DNA from: Anaerohabitans sp964387285
Lineage (GTDB): Bacteria > Zhuqueibacterota > Zhuqueibacteria > Residuimicrobiales > Residuimicrobiaceae
DNA: 64,000 nt
Assembly (NCBI GenBank): GCA_964387285.1
Contig: CAYLWO010000005.1
Span: forward strand, 62,001-126,000
Direction: 5' to 3'
This document shows, one piece after another, positions 1 to 9,366 of this stretch. The position numbers and the translations under genes are program-made. Within the stretch, counting starts at the first letter, position 1. Each line of letters begins with the position of its first letter. The notes beneath the pieces are model-generated. The model saw nothing but the letters and a program-made list of their open reading frames with translations. It had not been told where the DNA came from and ran no database searches.

Positions 1-261
1 CCGTTCATATTGTCCGTGACGAGAGAGATTACGTTCACATTTCAATTAAAGGATTTCTCGGAGGAAACCTTTGCTTATATTCTGACTGAAAATGGTCAGC
101 CGGTCAGTACGCTGACTTTGGGACCGTGTATGCGCGGGTGGAATTCCTGCACCTGGAACGGTAAAAATCAGAATAAAGCACAGGTGAGCGCCGGAGTCTA
201 TTTATTATATTTAAAGGCTGCTCATTGGCAGGGTTCATTCAAATTCGCTGTGCTGCGGTGA
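1..261 (+). CDS. C-terminal part of a secreted protein with a sorting-type tail
   Basis: The frame is open from the first base of the window, so the gene begins upstream and only about 86 residues are seen. The fragment is a small beta-sandwich of the FlgD/T9SS-tail kind: alternating strands, then W-N-G-K and a G-V-Y-L-L-Y-L-K strand, ending in A-V-L-R. The same architecture (G-V-Y-F... and a final hydrophobic-Leu-Arg) closes the proteins at 21507, 24859 and 50343, which also show the YPNPFN motif; here that part lies at or beyond the window edge. A strong intrinsic terminator follows. The family assignment of the whole protein cannot be made from this piece. Confidence 0.75.
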   Translation, partial: PFILSVTREITFTFQLKDFSEETFAYILTENGQPVSTLTLGPCMRGWNSCTWNGKNQNKAQVSAGVYLLYLKAAHWQGSFKFAVLR

Positions 262-282
262 TAAAGTGTTCAGAAATTATAC

Positions 283-309
283 AAAAAGCGCTTGACAAAG
301 CGCTTTTTT
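283..309 (+). terminator. Rho-independent terminator
   Basis: Arms AAAAAGCGCTT (283-293) and AAGCGCTTTTT (298-308) enclose a GACA loop and run into a T tract, 21 bases after the stop codon of the partial gene. Confidence 0.85.
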
Positions 310-638
310 ATTTATAACTTAGCTTATTAAGGCCATAAAAGCTTTACTTTCAGCTATTGTTTCCACTTGCATCGGGTGTATTTTTTCGAAACATTTTTGA
401 TAAAAAATCGGACGCCTGCTGCAGTAAAAGCGGCATTTTTCACTTTCATCAAAAAGGGATTGTTCTTATAAATTATTAAAAATTATTTATTTATATAAGC
501 GAACCTTGGTGGCGTACTGACGTAGGTTATGGCATCATTATTGCTTAATTTATGAAAGATGTTGTAATTAATCAGGCAGGGCATCGGAGTATGAGTACTA
601 AATCCCAAAAGTATCTTTGTGATAGGGGAAAAGGTTCT

Positions 639-1928
639 ATGAGGAGATTACTGGCTGTTCTATTTTTGAGCAGTTTGGCGCTTGGGCTTTGCTCTGCAAA
701 TGCGGCTGAGAAGCAGGGCCCGGCCATCGGTATTGGTTTGAATGCAGGCGTGCAGAAGCCTTATTGTGATGTTCTGCACACCGGTATGACGCCGGCAGGA
801 GAATTGATGCTGCGTTTTGTGGCAAACGACATTCTCAGTCTTTCGCTATCTGTTGGCGGTGGTCTTTTATCAGACGGTTTCAGCTATTACACGTATCAGA
901 CGCAATTAATATCCGGTGATATAAAGGCCAATATCAGTTTGGCCAAGTCGGGCCGGGTGCGGCCCTACCTGTTTGTGGGCGCCAGTACGATCAGCTTTGA
1001 ATATACGCGAAACAAATCCTGGGCCATCGGCTTGCCGGTGAATGAAGGCAAAACTTTTACCAGCAGTTCGCTCATTTTGGGCGGCGGCATGGAAATTCTC
1101 ACATCACCCCAGTTTGCCCTGAATGTGTTTGCGGATTATCGCAATACGCCCACGGATCTTTTGGATGGCGCCGAGTTGGGCAAAGCCAAAGACGGCTATC
1201 TGAACGGCCGCATCGGATTTACCTATTACTTTACCAAACGCTCCGTAAGCCAGCCGAAAACCGAAGATGAATTGATCGCGTTGCAGCAGGGGGAGTATGG
1301 CGCTTCCTCAGAAGAGAATAAACAGAAATTATCCGTGTTTGAAGCAAAACTGGACAAACTGGAAGCCGGCGATGCCGATATGTCGATGGAATCCTACGTC
1401 CGTTTGAAATCGCGCGTTGACGAACTTAATCAACTGATCGAAACCAAGGAACGTGAGTTAGCCGATCTGCGTTCAACCCTGGATTTTAAAGACAAACGCA
1501 TTGTCGATCTAGAGTCCAATTTACAAAAAGGCGGCAGCTCTGCGTCCGTCCAAATAAGCGATTTCAGCACGAGTTATGATGATGCTTTGCGTCAATTCTA
1601 TGCGCACCGCTACAACGATGCGGCCTCCATTTTTAGTGCGCTAAAGCAGAAATATCCGCAACATCAATTGGCCGGCAATTGCCAATACTGGGTTGGCGAG
1701 TGTTACTTTGGTTTGCAGGATTATCGTAGTGCTTCCGAAGCTTTTCAATCGGTCTTTGATTGGAAAAACTCGATGAAAAAAGACGACGCCACGCTGATGC
1801 TGGGCCGGTGTTACTATAATATGCGCGACATGGCCAAAGCACGCAGTTATTTTCAGGGCGTCATTGACGATTACCCGGATAGTGAGTACATCGAAAAAGC
1901 CAGACAATGGCTTGGTCGCATCGGGTAA
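639..1928 (+). CDS. Outer-membrane beta-barrel protein with coiled coil and YbgF-like TPR tail
   Basis: 429 residues. The start at 639 is chosen over upstream in-frame ATGs because AGGGGAAAAGG precedes it and because it begins a clean signal peptide (MRRLLAVLFLSSLALGL...SANA). Residues about 25-205 alternate like an eight-stranded OmpA/OmpW-type barrel, closing with FTYYF. Residues about 225-310 are a charged heptad region (SRVDELNQLIETKERELADL) and about 320-429 hold three TPR-like units resembling the C-terminal domain of YbgF/CpoB (YWVGECYFGLQDYRSA). An outer-membrane anchor fused to a periplasmic protein-interaction module is inferred. It stands alone and faces the minus-strand operon to its right. 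The exact partner is unknown. Confidence 0.8.
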   Translation: MRRLLAVLFLSSLALGLCSANAAEKQGPAIGIGLNAGVQKPYCDVLHTGMTPAGELMLRFVANDILSLSLSVGGGLLSDGFSYYTYQTQLISGDIKANISLAKSGRVRPYLFVGASTISFEYTRNKSWAIGLPVNEGKTFTSSSLILGGGMEILTSPQFALNVFADYRNTPTDLLDGAELGKAKDGYLNGRIGFTYYFTKRSVSQPKTEDELIALQQGEYGASSEENKQKLSVFEAKLDKLEAGDADMSMESYVRLKSRVDELNQLIETKERELADLRSTLDFKDKRIVDLESNLQKGGSSASVQISDFSTSYDDALRQFYAHRYNDAASIFSALKQKYPQHQLAGNCQYWVGECYFGLQDYRSASEAFQSVFDWKNSMKKDDATLMLGRCYYNMRDMAKARSYFQGVIDDYPDSEYIEKARQWLGRIG

Positions 1929-2228
1929 CAGGAATATGCCGGAAGGGGGAGGTCGCGTTTTCGAAAGAACTTTACATTCTCTGCCTACTCTTCAATCCGG
2001 ATGAACTGGAAGTAAAACCCTCATGGTCATGCTAAAGCCGCAAAAAGGCATGATCTTTTCAATACACGATTACTCTTGGCTGCGAAGCATCTGTTCGTCG
2101 CACGTTCACCGTATGCCGGCCAAAACAGCGACGCGAACAGATCCTGCAACCTGCCTGCCGAAGACAATTAATGGTGCTTCCTGAGATCGATTGCAGGGAT
2201 AATGCAAACGTTCAATTCAGTATAAATG
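1929..2228. other. Intergenic stretch without a recognised gene
   Basis: About 300 bases between convergent genes. No start codon with a ribosome binding site, no long frame and no RNA-like fold stands out apart from the terminator at its right end. Confidence 0.6.
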
Positions 2229-2263
2229 AAAAATCCGCATGAATCCTCATGCGGATTTTTTTT
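2229..2263. terminator. Bidirectional intrinsic terminator between convergent genes
   Basis: A perfect 14-bp stem, AAAAATCCGCATGA (2229-2242) with TCATGCGGATTTTT (2247-2260), has a four-base loop and is followed by T residues on the plus strand; the minus strand also ends in a five-T run. It sits between the stop at 1928 (plus) and the stop at 2309 (minus). Confidence 0.9.
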
Positions 2264-2308
2264 CGCCGGTCTTGTCGGCTGCTGTGCTGCTCGATCCGGG
2301 TTTTCCCC

Positions 2309-2494
2309 TCAGCTCTTTTTTTCACCGTACTTGAGCACAAAATCTCTGATCGCGTCCAGATGCTGCAAAATAAGTTTGGCCTTGGCCACACCAAAACTGA
2401 AGGGAAATCTTTCCCCGGGATTGAGCGTGAGCACCGGGTTGCCTTTATACTCGCCGATTTGCGGTCCTGTTGCTTTTTCTTCCAGTTCACTCAT
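2309..2494 (-). CDS. Small conserved protein of unknown function (61 aa)
   Basis: 61 residues with no signal peptide or membrane segment. The start has a strong AGAGGAG ribosome binding site and lies 12 bases behind the cyclase gene, so the two are almost surely co-transcribed. The middle (GNPVLTLNPGERFPFSFG, then KAKLIL) looks like a small family I recall as conserved and uncharacterised in many bacteria. It is the last gene of the five-gene operon and is followed by the shared terminator. No function can be assigned from the sequence. Confidence 0.75.
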   Translation of the reverse strand: MSELEEKATGPQIGEYKGNPVLTLNPGERFPFSFGVAKAKLILQHLDAIRDFVLKYGEKKS

Positions 2495-2506
2495 AGCTAC
2501 TCCTCT

Positions 2507-4612
2507 TTATTTATATTCCATTTCATGTACGCCGGACCAGTCCGCAGCTACCGGATTCTCCAGGTTATCGAGACATCGCCGGGTGTACAACCGGGACGGC
2601 CCATCCGTGGGAAAGTACCGCAGTACGCGGCGAAAGGCATAGAGCGCATCTGCCCAGCGCTTGCGGCGATAGGCAGCGACCCCCTGGCTGAAAACATCGA
2701 TAATATAATCCTGCTCTATCTGCGGCAGAGGCTCCATGCCGCGCAATTCATAAATGCGAATCGGCTGCAAGCGACCGACCAGCCGGATCAAGTCCAGTTC
2801 GCGAACCCGCGCTGTGTGCTGCACCTGTTGATAGGTGTTCTCTGTAATTAAAACAGTCGTTTCGAATAATTTATTCACGCCCTCCACGCGGGCGCCGACG
2901 TTGACCTCGTCGCCGATGACCGTATAGTCGAACAGTTGTTTCGAACCGAGATTGCCGACAATGACTTTGCCGGTATTGATGCCCACGCCGATGTTGAAGT
3001 ATTCCTTATAGTCCGCTGACCAGCGTTTTTGAATTTTACGCAAACCTTCGACCATTTCCAAAGCCGTGCGGCAAGCGCGTTCGGCATGATCCGCATAGTA
3101 AAAGGGGGCGCCGAACAGCGCCATGAGCTCATCTCCGACAAACTTGTCCAGCGTGCCGTCATATTTAAAGACGATGTCAACCATTTCCGTCAAATATTCC
3201 TGCAAACGGGCTACGACCACCTCTGGTTCGTGCGATTCGGAAAATTTGGTGAAACGACGAATGTCGGAGAATAGGATGGTCAGCTCTTTTCTTTCCCCGC
3301 CGTAGGAAGGCATTTCATTGCTGCTGAGCATTTTTTCCACCACACTCGGGGCTACATATTGTTGAAAGGTTTTGCGAATGCGATGTTTTTCTTTTTGTTC
3401 TATGACGGTCTGATAAACCAAACCGGTTATGTATGCCAGGCCGGTGGCTGTCACCGGCGAAATGATGTCCAGCAAATAATGACCAAAGGCAAAAAGGGCG
3501 TAACCTGCGGAGACAATGGCCGCCAGCATCGTCACCACGAGTGCGGCAGCGGTAAAAGGTCGAAAGGAAAGGGTAATCAGACAGGCGCCGAAAGAGATCG
3601 TGATCAATAAAAGCAGCAGAATACTCCAGGGGATGTCTCTCAGGAATTGACCGCTCATCAGGGTGTGCAGTGCGTTCGCGTGCATCTCCACGCCGGGCAT
3701 TTTTTGGATTTTATTCTGATATTGAAAAAACGGCGTGTATTTATTGTCCTGCAACTCTTCAGCTGAAGCTCCGACAAAGACGATCTTGTCCTTAAAAGTC
3801 TGCCAGAGTAAATGTTGTGCAAAAATATCCGTGTCTTCATCGCCCAGCAGATCAAAGCCGGCATCATCCAAAACCGTGGCCAGGGAATAGGTGCGAAACG
3901 TGGCTGCCGGCCCGACATAGTTGATGTACATGGTATTCCCCGCGGTTGTGGGGATGTGCCGTCCGGCGCAATAAAAACCGGTTTTATCCAGGGTCGGCGC
4001 CGGCTGATTGGGTCCGGCTAAAAATTGAAAAGCTGAAACAGCCAGAGGATAATATACCGAGTTGCCGACCTCCAGGGAGAGCAAATAGCGCCGAATGAAA
4101 CCGTCTGCGTCTTCAATGATGTTCACGAGGGCAAACGGCGCACCGGTGTTCTCCAGCGGCTCTATGGGTTTCATGATGTAATTGTTGTTGATGCTGCGTT
4201 GCCCGGGATCAAATACCACCTTGCTCGCCAATATGACGTTGCCGGCCCGCGCCACCGCAACAGCCAGCGAATCGTCTTCAGCAGGATTGCCGGCAGAGGG
4301 TTCGGTGAACTCGACGTCAAAGACGATCAGACGAGCGCCGGCTTTATGCAGGTTGGCGATCATGGATGCGAAATAGCTGCGCGGATAGGGCCATTTGGTC
4401 GGCAGGGATTTCATACTCTCGTCGTCAACAGCAACAACAACGATGGACGTGTCGGCATGAACCCCGACGCCGCGCAAACTGAAAAGCGCATTGACGCTGC
4501 GCAATTTCAAGTTTTCAAAAACGCCAAAAAAGCCGAGTAGTAGGGTGATCAGCGATCCGAGCAGGGCGAAACGCAGAGCGATAAGCGGTTTTTTATAAGG
4601 CGATGGATTCAT
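2507..4612 (-). CDS. CHASE2-domain class III adenylate cyclase
   Basis: 701 residues. A membrane segment (about 10-32) precedes an extracytoplasmic CHASE2 sensor (about 40-340; note VVAVDDESM and FDVEF typical of the fold), then three membrane helices (about 345-420) and a class III cyclase domain (about 450-620). The metal-binding aspartates are in LFSDIRRFT and FVGDELMALFG, and the ribose/transition-state residues in VNVGARVEG are kept, so it should be active; K in LDKFVGD favours ATP over GTP. A short TPR-like tail (about 635-690) follows. It would convert a periplasmic signal into cAMP. The genes upstream in the same operon encode FecR and outer-membrane proteins, which may be its sensory partners (inference). 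No good ribosome binding site is visible before the ATG. Confidence 0.9.
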   Translation of the reverse strand: MNPSPYKKPLIALRFALLGSLITLLLGFFGVFENLKLRSVNALFSLRGVGVHADTSIVVVAVDDESMKSLPTKWPYPRSYFASMIANLHKAGARLIVFDVEFTEPSAGNPAEDDSLAVAVARAGNVILASKVVFDPGQRSINNNYIMKPIEPLENTGAPFALVNIIEDADGFIRRYLLSLEVGNSVYYPLAVSAFQFLAGPNQPAPTLDKTGFYCAGRHIPTTAGNTMYINYVGPAATFRTYSLATVLDDAGFDLLGDEDTDIFAQHLLWQTFKDKIVFVGASAEELQDNKYTPFFQYQNKIQKMPGVEMHANALHTLMSGQFLRDIPWSILLLLLITISFGACLITLSFRPFTAAALVVTMLAAIVSAGYALFAFGHYLLDIISPVTATGLAYITGLVYQTVIEQKEKHRIRKTFQQYVAPSVVEKMLSSNEMPSYGGERKELTILFSDIRRFTKFSESHEPEVVVARLQEYLTEMVDIVFKYDGTLDKFVGDELMALFGAPFYYADHAERACRTALEMVEGLRKIQKRWSADYKEYFNIGVGINTGKVIVGNLGSKQLFDYTVIGDEVNVGARVEGVNKLFETTVLITENTYQQVQHTARVRELDLIRLVGRLQPIRIYELRGMEPLPQIEQDYIIDVFSQGVAAYRRKRWADALYAFRRVLRYFPTDGPSRLYTRRCLDNLENPVAADWSGVHEMEYK

Positions 4613-4669
4613 GTATTTGCAATCGGTTGCGTGTGGATCGGATTTACATATTTGAGCACCAACCCTCCG

Positions 4670-7249
4670 TTAAAAATAACGGTCATAGCGAAGCCGGAAC
4701 AGTTTATCCGTGTACGAGCCGAGTGAGCTGATGGAGGAATTCATTTTGATCAAATTCAGATCCAGTACGATGGTATGCCGCGGCGTGATCTGCATAGAGC
4801 CGCCTAAACGAGCCTGATCGCGATTAAGCGAACTCCCATCCGAACCCGAGCTCGACATCCGTATCCTTCGCCCGTCCGCAAAGAGGGTTAGACGATTTTT
4901 CAGCAAGCCATACTCGGCGCCGATGGCGTACATGACATAGTCCAGATTGTTCTGCCCCAAAGAACCGCCGCTTTGATTTGAAGCAAAACTGACGGTCGTT
5001 TTTAACGGCTGATTGAATTGCGTATTTAGGGTAAATAACACAACGCCGGTGGTCATTTCGCGGCCTGATGAACCCGGCAGCCGGGTGCTGTTATACTCAT
5101 CGATATTCCGCGATGAAACATAACTCACATTCAGAGAATGGTGCAGGTTGAACAGAGTTCTTTCGTAACCCAATTGCATCGACATATCGCGGAAGAGCTG
5201 TTTTTCACGGTAATCCACCAGTTGTGTGTCGGCTGTCACGCCGGTCCAGAGAATGTTTTGGCTGAAATTCTGGATGCCGTTGTCGCGATGATGGTCGCGC
5301 ATGCTCAGCGTCAATTGTGGCCAGCCCTGACGCGGATAAAACGTAGCCGAATAACTTAACGTTTTGAGTACGACTTTGGGGTTGGCGTTTTGCTGGGAAA
5401 AATTGTCCAGATAATCCTCATATCCCAAGGTCACGTACAGTTTGTTGTTGAACAGACGGACGCGGTCGTTAAAATACCATCCTTCCAAATCCTTGCGCAA
5501 CCAGGCATTGGCCAGCGACATATAGGAACCGCCAATGGACTTGTAGCCGATTTGCAGTAAATTGTGGAAATAGTCCAACTTAACGGATGTGTTGTAGGCC
5601 ATGGAAGTCTTTTTTAACGGATCCAAAGGCGTGGTGCTTTCATTGATGATCAGATACCGCGACAGGCTGGATGGATCGATGGGCAACTCTTCGTCGGAAC
5701 CAAAAGCGCTTTTTATCTCACCGGAGGTCACGGCGCCGGGTGATGTATCCTCGGTCAGAAAACTCATGGCTGCGGAAGCCTCAATTAAAAATCGTCCGCG
5801 ATCAAACGCCAGCTTTAAATCCGGACCCAGGACGAGATTGTCTTTCGGCATGCTGCCATGCGCAATGGATTCGGCATCATCCTTGATTTTGGCAAACGTC
5901 AAACCCAATTGGAATCTTTTCCCGTTGCCAAAGCTGGGACGAACCGCGAGTAAATTCTGTTTATATACGCCATAAGAGTAAGCGGTCGAGCCGGCGGATG
6001 TTATTGCGATTCCTTCTACCGCGCGATTGGTTTCACCGGCTACCACATCCACATTAATAAAACCCAGATGAACATAACCCGACAAGCCGCGAACCCGTTT
6101 TCCCCACAAAATAAGGTTGTTGTACATGGGGTGGTTGTCGCCGGCCGAGACTCCCAGCCATTTGCTGTATAGACCCAGATGGAATTGATCTCGAGGCTGT
6201 TCGTTCTTTTTTTCCAACGAGGTGAGAAAGACGTTTCCTTCATAATTTAAACTGCCGTATTGACCGCTGAAATCCACACCGCCGACATAGTATGACTTGC
6301 TTTTCGTCATTATTTCTTCACTGCGCAGGTCGGCAAAAATATGGGCTTGCATATTTTTTGTTTTTGCCGGTTCAGCCTTTTCATCCGCAATGCTGAAATG
6401 CACGGTGCTGGTCGGCAATTCCACCCCGGCCGTTGTCTTGGCGTCCATGCGCACCACATGCTTGCCGGGTTTCAGGAATTTCGGCTCATAGGTCGCCAGA
6501 CTGGAACTGATGACTGCCATAGAAGTCACGTCCAAATCGTCCAGAGTGATTTTTACAGATGCAGAATCTATCTCGACATCGCTGGAAATCAAACTGGCGG
6601 CCACATTGATTTCCGCTGCCGGGACGGATTCGTTCTCTTCCGGAGCGAGGATGAGAATTCCGCTCGGCGTTGCCGTGGCGCTCGCTTCTACGGGCACGGC
6701 AGGAGTGGTTGTATCTTTGGGCGTATGCGTGAACTGCAATACCGGAAAGTCCGTGTTCTTTGTCGGCGGTTTGACGGTTCGGACCGTGTCAACGCCGGCT
6801 GCTGCCGGTTTTTTGGCTTCTTGCACCGCTATTTGCGGCGGCGCTGCCTCGGTCACCAGAACCGATTCGGGACGATTATAGGGATTGAATTCGGGCCAGG
6901 TCAGCACCAGATCATTTTCGACCGCCGCGGAAATAAAATACTCCAATCGCGGCTTTCTGACATCAACAGCCGGAATTACAGCGACCCAACCTCCCGGTTG
7001 CGGCGCCATTTGTCGATAATGATAGGTGGTCTGTCCCTCAGCGCGATAATACAATTTCGCCTGATAAATGCGCATGTTGGCTGGAGTGAATCCGACCAGT
7101 ATTTGCACGGCGGCCCCTTCGGACGCTGTTTTTACCGGCTGATGAATTATCTGTGCCAGTTCAGCATGGACAGCAAAAGTCAGTTGCAGCAAGCCCGCCA
7201 ACAGAATGCAGCAGACCGACTTGCAGACTCGTGTGGTTATAGTGTCCAT
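4670..7249 (-). CDS. Large outer-membrane protein with N-terminal Ig-like domains
   Basis: 859 residues. There is a signal peptide (about 1-30, ending VHA), a beta-sandwich region (about 31-135), a Pro/Thr/Ala-rich linker (about 135-195), a second Ig-like region (about 195-290) and a long C-terminal part with alternating hydrophobic and aromatic strands. It ends on RYDRYF, a terminal aromatic residue typical of outer-membrane barrels. The start is supported by AAGGGG seven bases upstream and by 13-base spacing from the FecR gene. I do not recognise a named family. Its place between a FecR protein and a CHASE2 cyclase suggests a surface-exposed member of the same sensory or assembly unit. Confidence 0.7.
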   Translation of the reverse strand: MDTITTRVCKSVCCILLAGLLQLTFAVHAELAQIIHQPVKTASEGAAVQILVGFTPANMRIYQAKLYYRAEGQTTYHYRQMAPQPGGWVAVIPAVDVRKPRLEYFISAAVENDLVLTWPEFNPYNRPESVLVTEAAPPQIAVQEAKKPAAAGVDTVRTVKPPTKNTDFPVLQFTHTPKDTTTPAVPVEASATATPSGILILAPEENESVPAAEINVAASLISSDVEIDSASVKITLDDLDVTSMAVISSSLATYEPKFLKPGKHVVRMDAKTTAGVELPTSTVHFSIADEKAEPAKTKNMQAHIFADLRSEEIMTKSKSYYVGGVDFSGQYGSLNYEGNVFLTSLEKKNEQPRDQFHLGLYSKWLGVSAGDNHPMYNNLILWGKRVRGLSGYVHLGFINVDVVAGETNRAVEGIAITSAGSTAYSYGVYKQNLLAVRPSFGNGKRFQLGLTFAKIKDDAESIAHGSMPKDNLVLGPDLKLAFDRGRFLIEASAAMSFLTEDTSPGAVTSGEIKSAFGSDEELPIDPSSLSRYLIINESTTPLDPLKKTSMAYNTSVKLDYFHNLLQIGYKSIGGSYMSLANAWLRKDLEGWYFNDRVRLFNNKLYVTLGYEDYLDNFSQQNANPKVVLKTLSYSATFYPRQGWPQLTLSMRDHHRDNGIQNFSQNILWTGVTADTQLVDYREKQLFRDMSMQLGYERTLFNLHHSLNVSYVSSRNIDEYNSTRLPGSSGREMTTGVVLFTLNTQFNQPLKTTVSFASNQSGGSLGQNNLDYVMYAIGAEYGLLKNRLTLFADGRRIRMSSSGSDGSSLNRDQARLGGSMQITPRHTIVLDLNLIKMNSSISSLGSYTDKLFRLRYDRYF

Positions 7250-7262
7250 CGATGCCCCTTGA

Positions 7263-7928
7263 TTATTTTTTCTTGAAACGAATGATCAGGTGTTTTTTAT
7301 CACCTGCGCTGTTCTGAAATTCAATGTCCATCTCTTGTTCGCCGTCCGCAATTCCCCAATCCGGTGGATTGATGGACGGGCTGGTGTTGGGTTTCTCGCC
7401 TTTTTTCGAAAACCCCATTTGCCCTTTGCCCACCAGAACTTCACCCAGTTCATTGAGCAGCTGCACCAACCCTTCGATGCCGAATATAAAAGTCTGTCCC
7501 TGATTATCCACCAGTGAGTAGAATTCGGTGCCTTTGACCGCAGCCACGCCCGAAGGTGTGGCCACGCGATAACCGGCGCCGCCCGGCGTAACCTTGTTCC
7601 ACAGTTCACCGACCTGAAGCATCAGCTGCTTGCTGATGCCTTTGGCGTTCTTATCACCGGTGATCTCCACTTCGGAATTGGCGCGGATTTTCATCATGCT
7701 CTTGTCGTCGATAAAGACCAGAGAAACCAGCGCATCGTCTCCGGTGCGAATGCGATCACCGCTGCAGATGCGGCCGCCTTTTTGCAGATTAACCCAATCT
7801 GCAGCAGCGGTTTTTATTTTTACGTCTCCGGTAACTTTGAGAACAAAGGCCATCTCTTTGACTGCCGCTGCCCGGCTAACACCCATGCACAGCAGAATGG
7901 CTGACAGAACGATCATTCTTGTTTTCAT
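7263..7928 (-). CDS. FecR-domain secreted protein
   Basis: 221 residues with a signal peptide (about 1-22). Residues about 25-150 match the FecR domain: a VTGDVKIK strand, GDRIRTGDDALVSLVF, then TPSGVAAVKGTEF, the family's signature stretch. Unlike classical FecR anti-sigma regulators it has no N-terminal cytoplasmic domain or membrane anchor and no ECF sigma gene next to it, so it is probably a periplasmic or surface FecR-fold protein. It is co-transcribed with the outer-membrane protein downstream and the secreted protein upstream. Confidence 0.85.
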   Translation of the reverse strand: MKTRMIVLSAILLCMGVSRAAAVKEMAFVLKVTGDVKIKTAAADWVNLQKGGRICSGDRIRTGDDALVSLVFIDDKSMMKIRANSEVEITGDKNAKGISKQLMLQVGELWNKVTPGGAGYRVATPSGVAAVKGTEFYSLVDNQGQTFIFGIEGLVQLLNELGEVLVGKGQMGFSKKGEKPNTSPSINPPDWGIADGEQEMDIEFQNSAGDKKHLIIRFKKK

Positions 7929-7943
7929 AGTTCTTCCCCGTTC

Positions 7944-9086
7944 CTAGTTGCACGATGTGTTGATAACGACGTATTCGCCGCTGTTGATTTTAGCTATCAG
8001 CGACAGCAATTGGTCCAAAGTCAACGAGTGTCCGTTGACGGTAAAGACGCCGGTGGGACTAAAACCGGCTAAAGGGCCGGAAGAGGAAAATAACACCGAG
8101 AGTCTTTCACCCAACATCGTCTGTAATTGACTGAGCAGTAAAGCTTGCATGGCGTTAGAGCCGGCTGTCGGTTCCGTGATGGCAAAGTTCCAAATTTCTC
8201 CCGGCATCTCGATTTCACCTCCGGATGAGGAGGCCAGACCGGTTACCTGCCAATAATAGGTTTTGCCGCGTTCCAGAGTCCATACTCCGGCTGGAGGATA
8301 TTGGTAGGCGGTGGCGGCAATTTTTTCCAAACCTTCGCTGCTGTAGCCGGTGGGATTTTCCCGATCCAATTGAAAGGTACGGTCAAAACGCACACGATCA
8401 TTGATGATCTCTTCCGGTCCGGCGGTTTGATGAACCTCCGGCAATTTCTCGGCAATACGCAAACGGAATTTGTCCAGATTGGAATCCCAGCGAAAGAGCG
8501 GCAGGGTGGTGAACACCGGCAACGGATCGCTGTCGCCGGCGCGCGCGCCGGGCGAAATAAGATCCAGCGTCGAAGGATTATCGACGCGAATGGATATCTC
8601 GGCTGTGCTGGGCGCTCCGGAACCGTCCTCCTGGTACAAAGCGAAATGAAAATAATAGGTATCTGAAGGAAGCTTGCCGGTGGAGAGAATCCGGTTCTTT
8701 AACTCGTCACCGGCGCGTTGAATGGAATAATTTTCCAGCTTAAATTCTTTGGCTTCATTGAACAGATTTTGATTGGTTAGGCGTCTGATTTCATACGCAT
8801 TCACGGTAAACGGTTTGGTGGCGCCGTTGGCTAACTCACCATATCGGTCTGAGCGAATAACCAACTCGAGATGACACGGATGCGCTGAGGAACTCGTATT
8901 GGTTATATTCAGACTGAAAATTTCTGCGCTGGACGTTCCTCTGCCTGTGAGATTAAAATCACTGATAAAGAACACACGCAAACTGGGATTGAGCAAACTC
9001 GCGGAAATATTCACCTGTTGACCAAAGGAAGCGGACATCAGGCAAATAAGTAGAAAGGAAATGATTACAGCGTGACGCGTTCTCAT
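7944..9086 (-). CDS. Secreted beta-rich protein, first gene of the CHASE2/FecR operon
   Basis: 380 residues. A signal peptide (about 1-22, ASFG) is followed by beta-rich sequence. The middle (FRWDSNLDKFRLRI, then TYYWQVTG and WNFAIT) has the layout of a fibronectin III-like unit: a Trp strand, a Tyr-Tyr-Trp strand and a closing strand. It ends in a cysteine two residues from the C-terminus. GGAGGG precedes the ATG. It opens the operon, 15 bases before the FecR gene. No family name is recognised; a periplasmic or surface role is inferred from the signal peptide and neighbours. Confidence 0.7.
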   Translation of the reverse strand: MRTRHAVIISFLLICLMSASFGQQVNISASLLNPSLRVFFISDFNLTGRGTSSAEIFSLNITNTSSSAHPCHLELVIRSDRYGELANGATKPFTVNAYEIRRLTNQNLFNEAKEFKLENYSIQRAGDELKNRILSTGKLPSDTYYFHFALYQEDGSGAPSTAEISIRVDNPSTLDLISPGARAGDSDPLPVFTTLPLFRWDSNLDKFRLRIAEKLPEVHQTAGPEEIINDRVRFDRTFQLDRENPTGYSSEGLEKIAATAYQYPPAGVWTLERGKTYYWQVTGLASSSGGEIEMPGEIWNFAITEPTAGSNAMQALLLSQLQTMLGERLSVLFSSSGPLAGFSPTGVFTVNGHSLTLDQLLSLIAKINSGEYVVINTSCN

Positions 9087-9278
9087 ACACCCTCCATAGA
9101 GAAAAGATGGTATTAACGCAGGGGAGTCTACAAAAAAAATGCCAAGTAATGACGTATTGATTATTATGAAGTAAGACCTATTTTAAAAATGGCAAGTTGT
9201 ACTGTCTCGCTACAGGTTGTATCAAATCTGCACAACAGAGGTTGCATTTAAGCATGATTATTTTTATATTATTATCAT

Positions 9279-9307
9279 CCTTGCGAAGGTTGCCAACCTT
9301 CGCAAGG
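9279..9307. repeat. 29-bp dispersed palindrome, copy 1
   Basis: Perfect 13-bp arms CCTTGCGAAGGTT and AACCTTCGCAAGG with a three-base loop. The same 29-bp layout recurs at 41530 and 57006 and a shorter form at 36721. This copy lies between the divergent genes at 9086 and 9367. Confidence 0.85.
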
Positions 9308-9366
9308 TTGTTATTCGAGCACAAAGCACTCTATTTGGCATCAGGTAAAACATTAGAGGATACTGT

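Noticed and set aside
2226..2851. Plus-strand open frames overlapping the CHASE2 cyclase end
   Set aside because: They begin inside the bidirectional terminator and are antisense to two genes with good start sites.
6341..7276. A 311-codon open frame antisense to the large outer-membrane protein gene
   Set aside because: Its composition (rich in Arg, His, Gly and Cys) is that of a shadow frame; the sense strand has signal peptide, operon spacing and barrel pattern.
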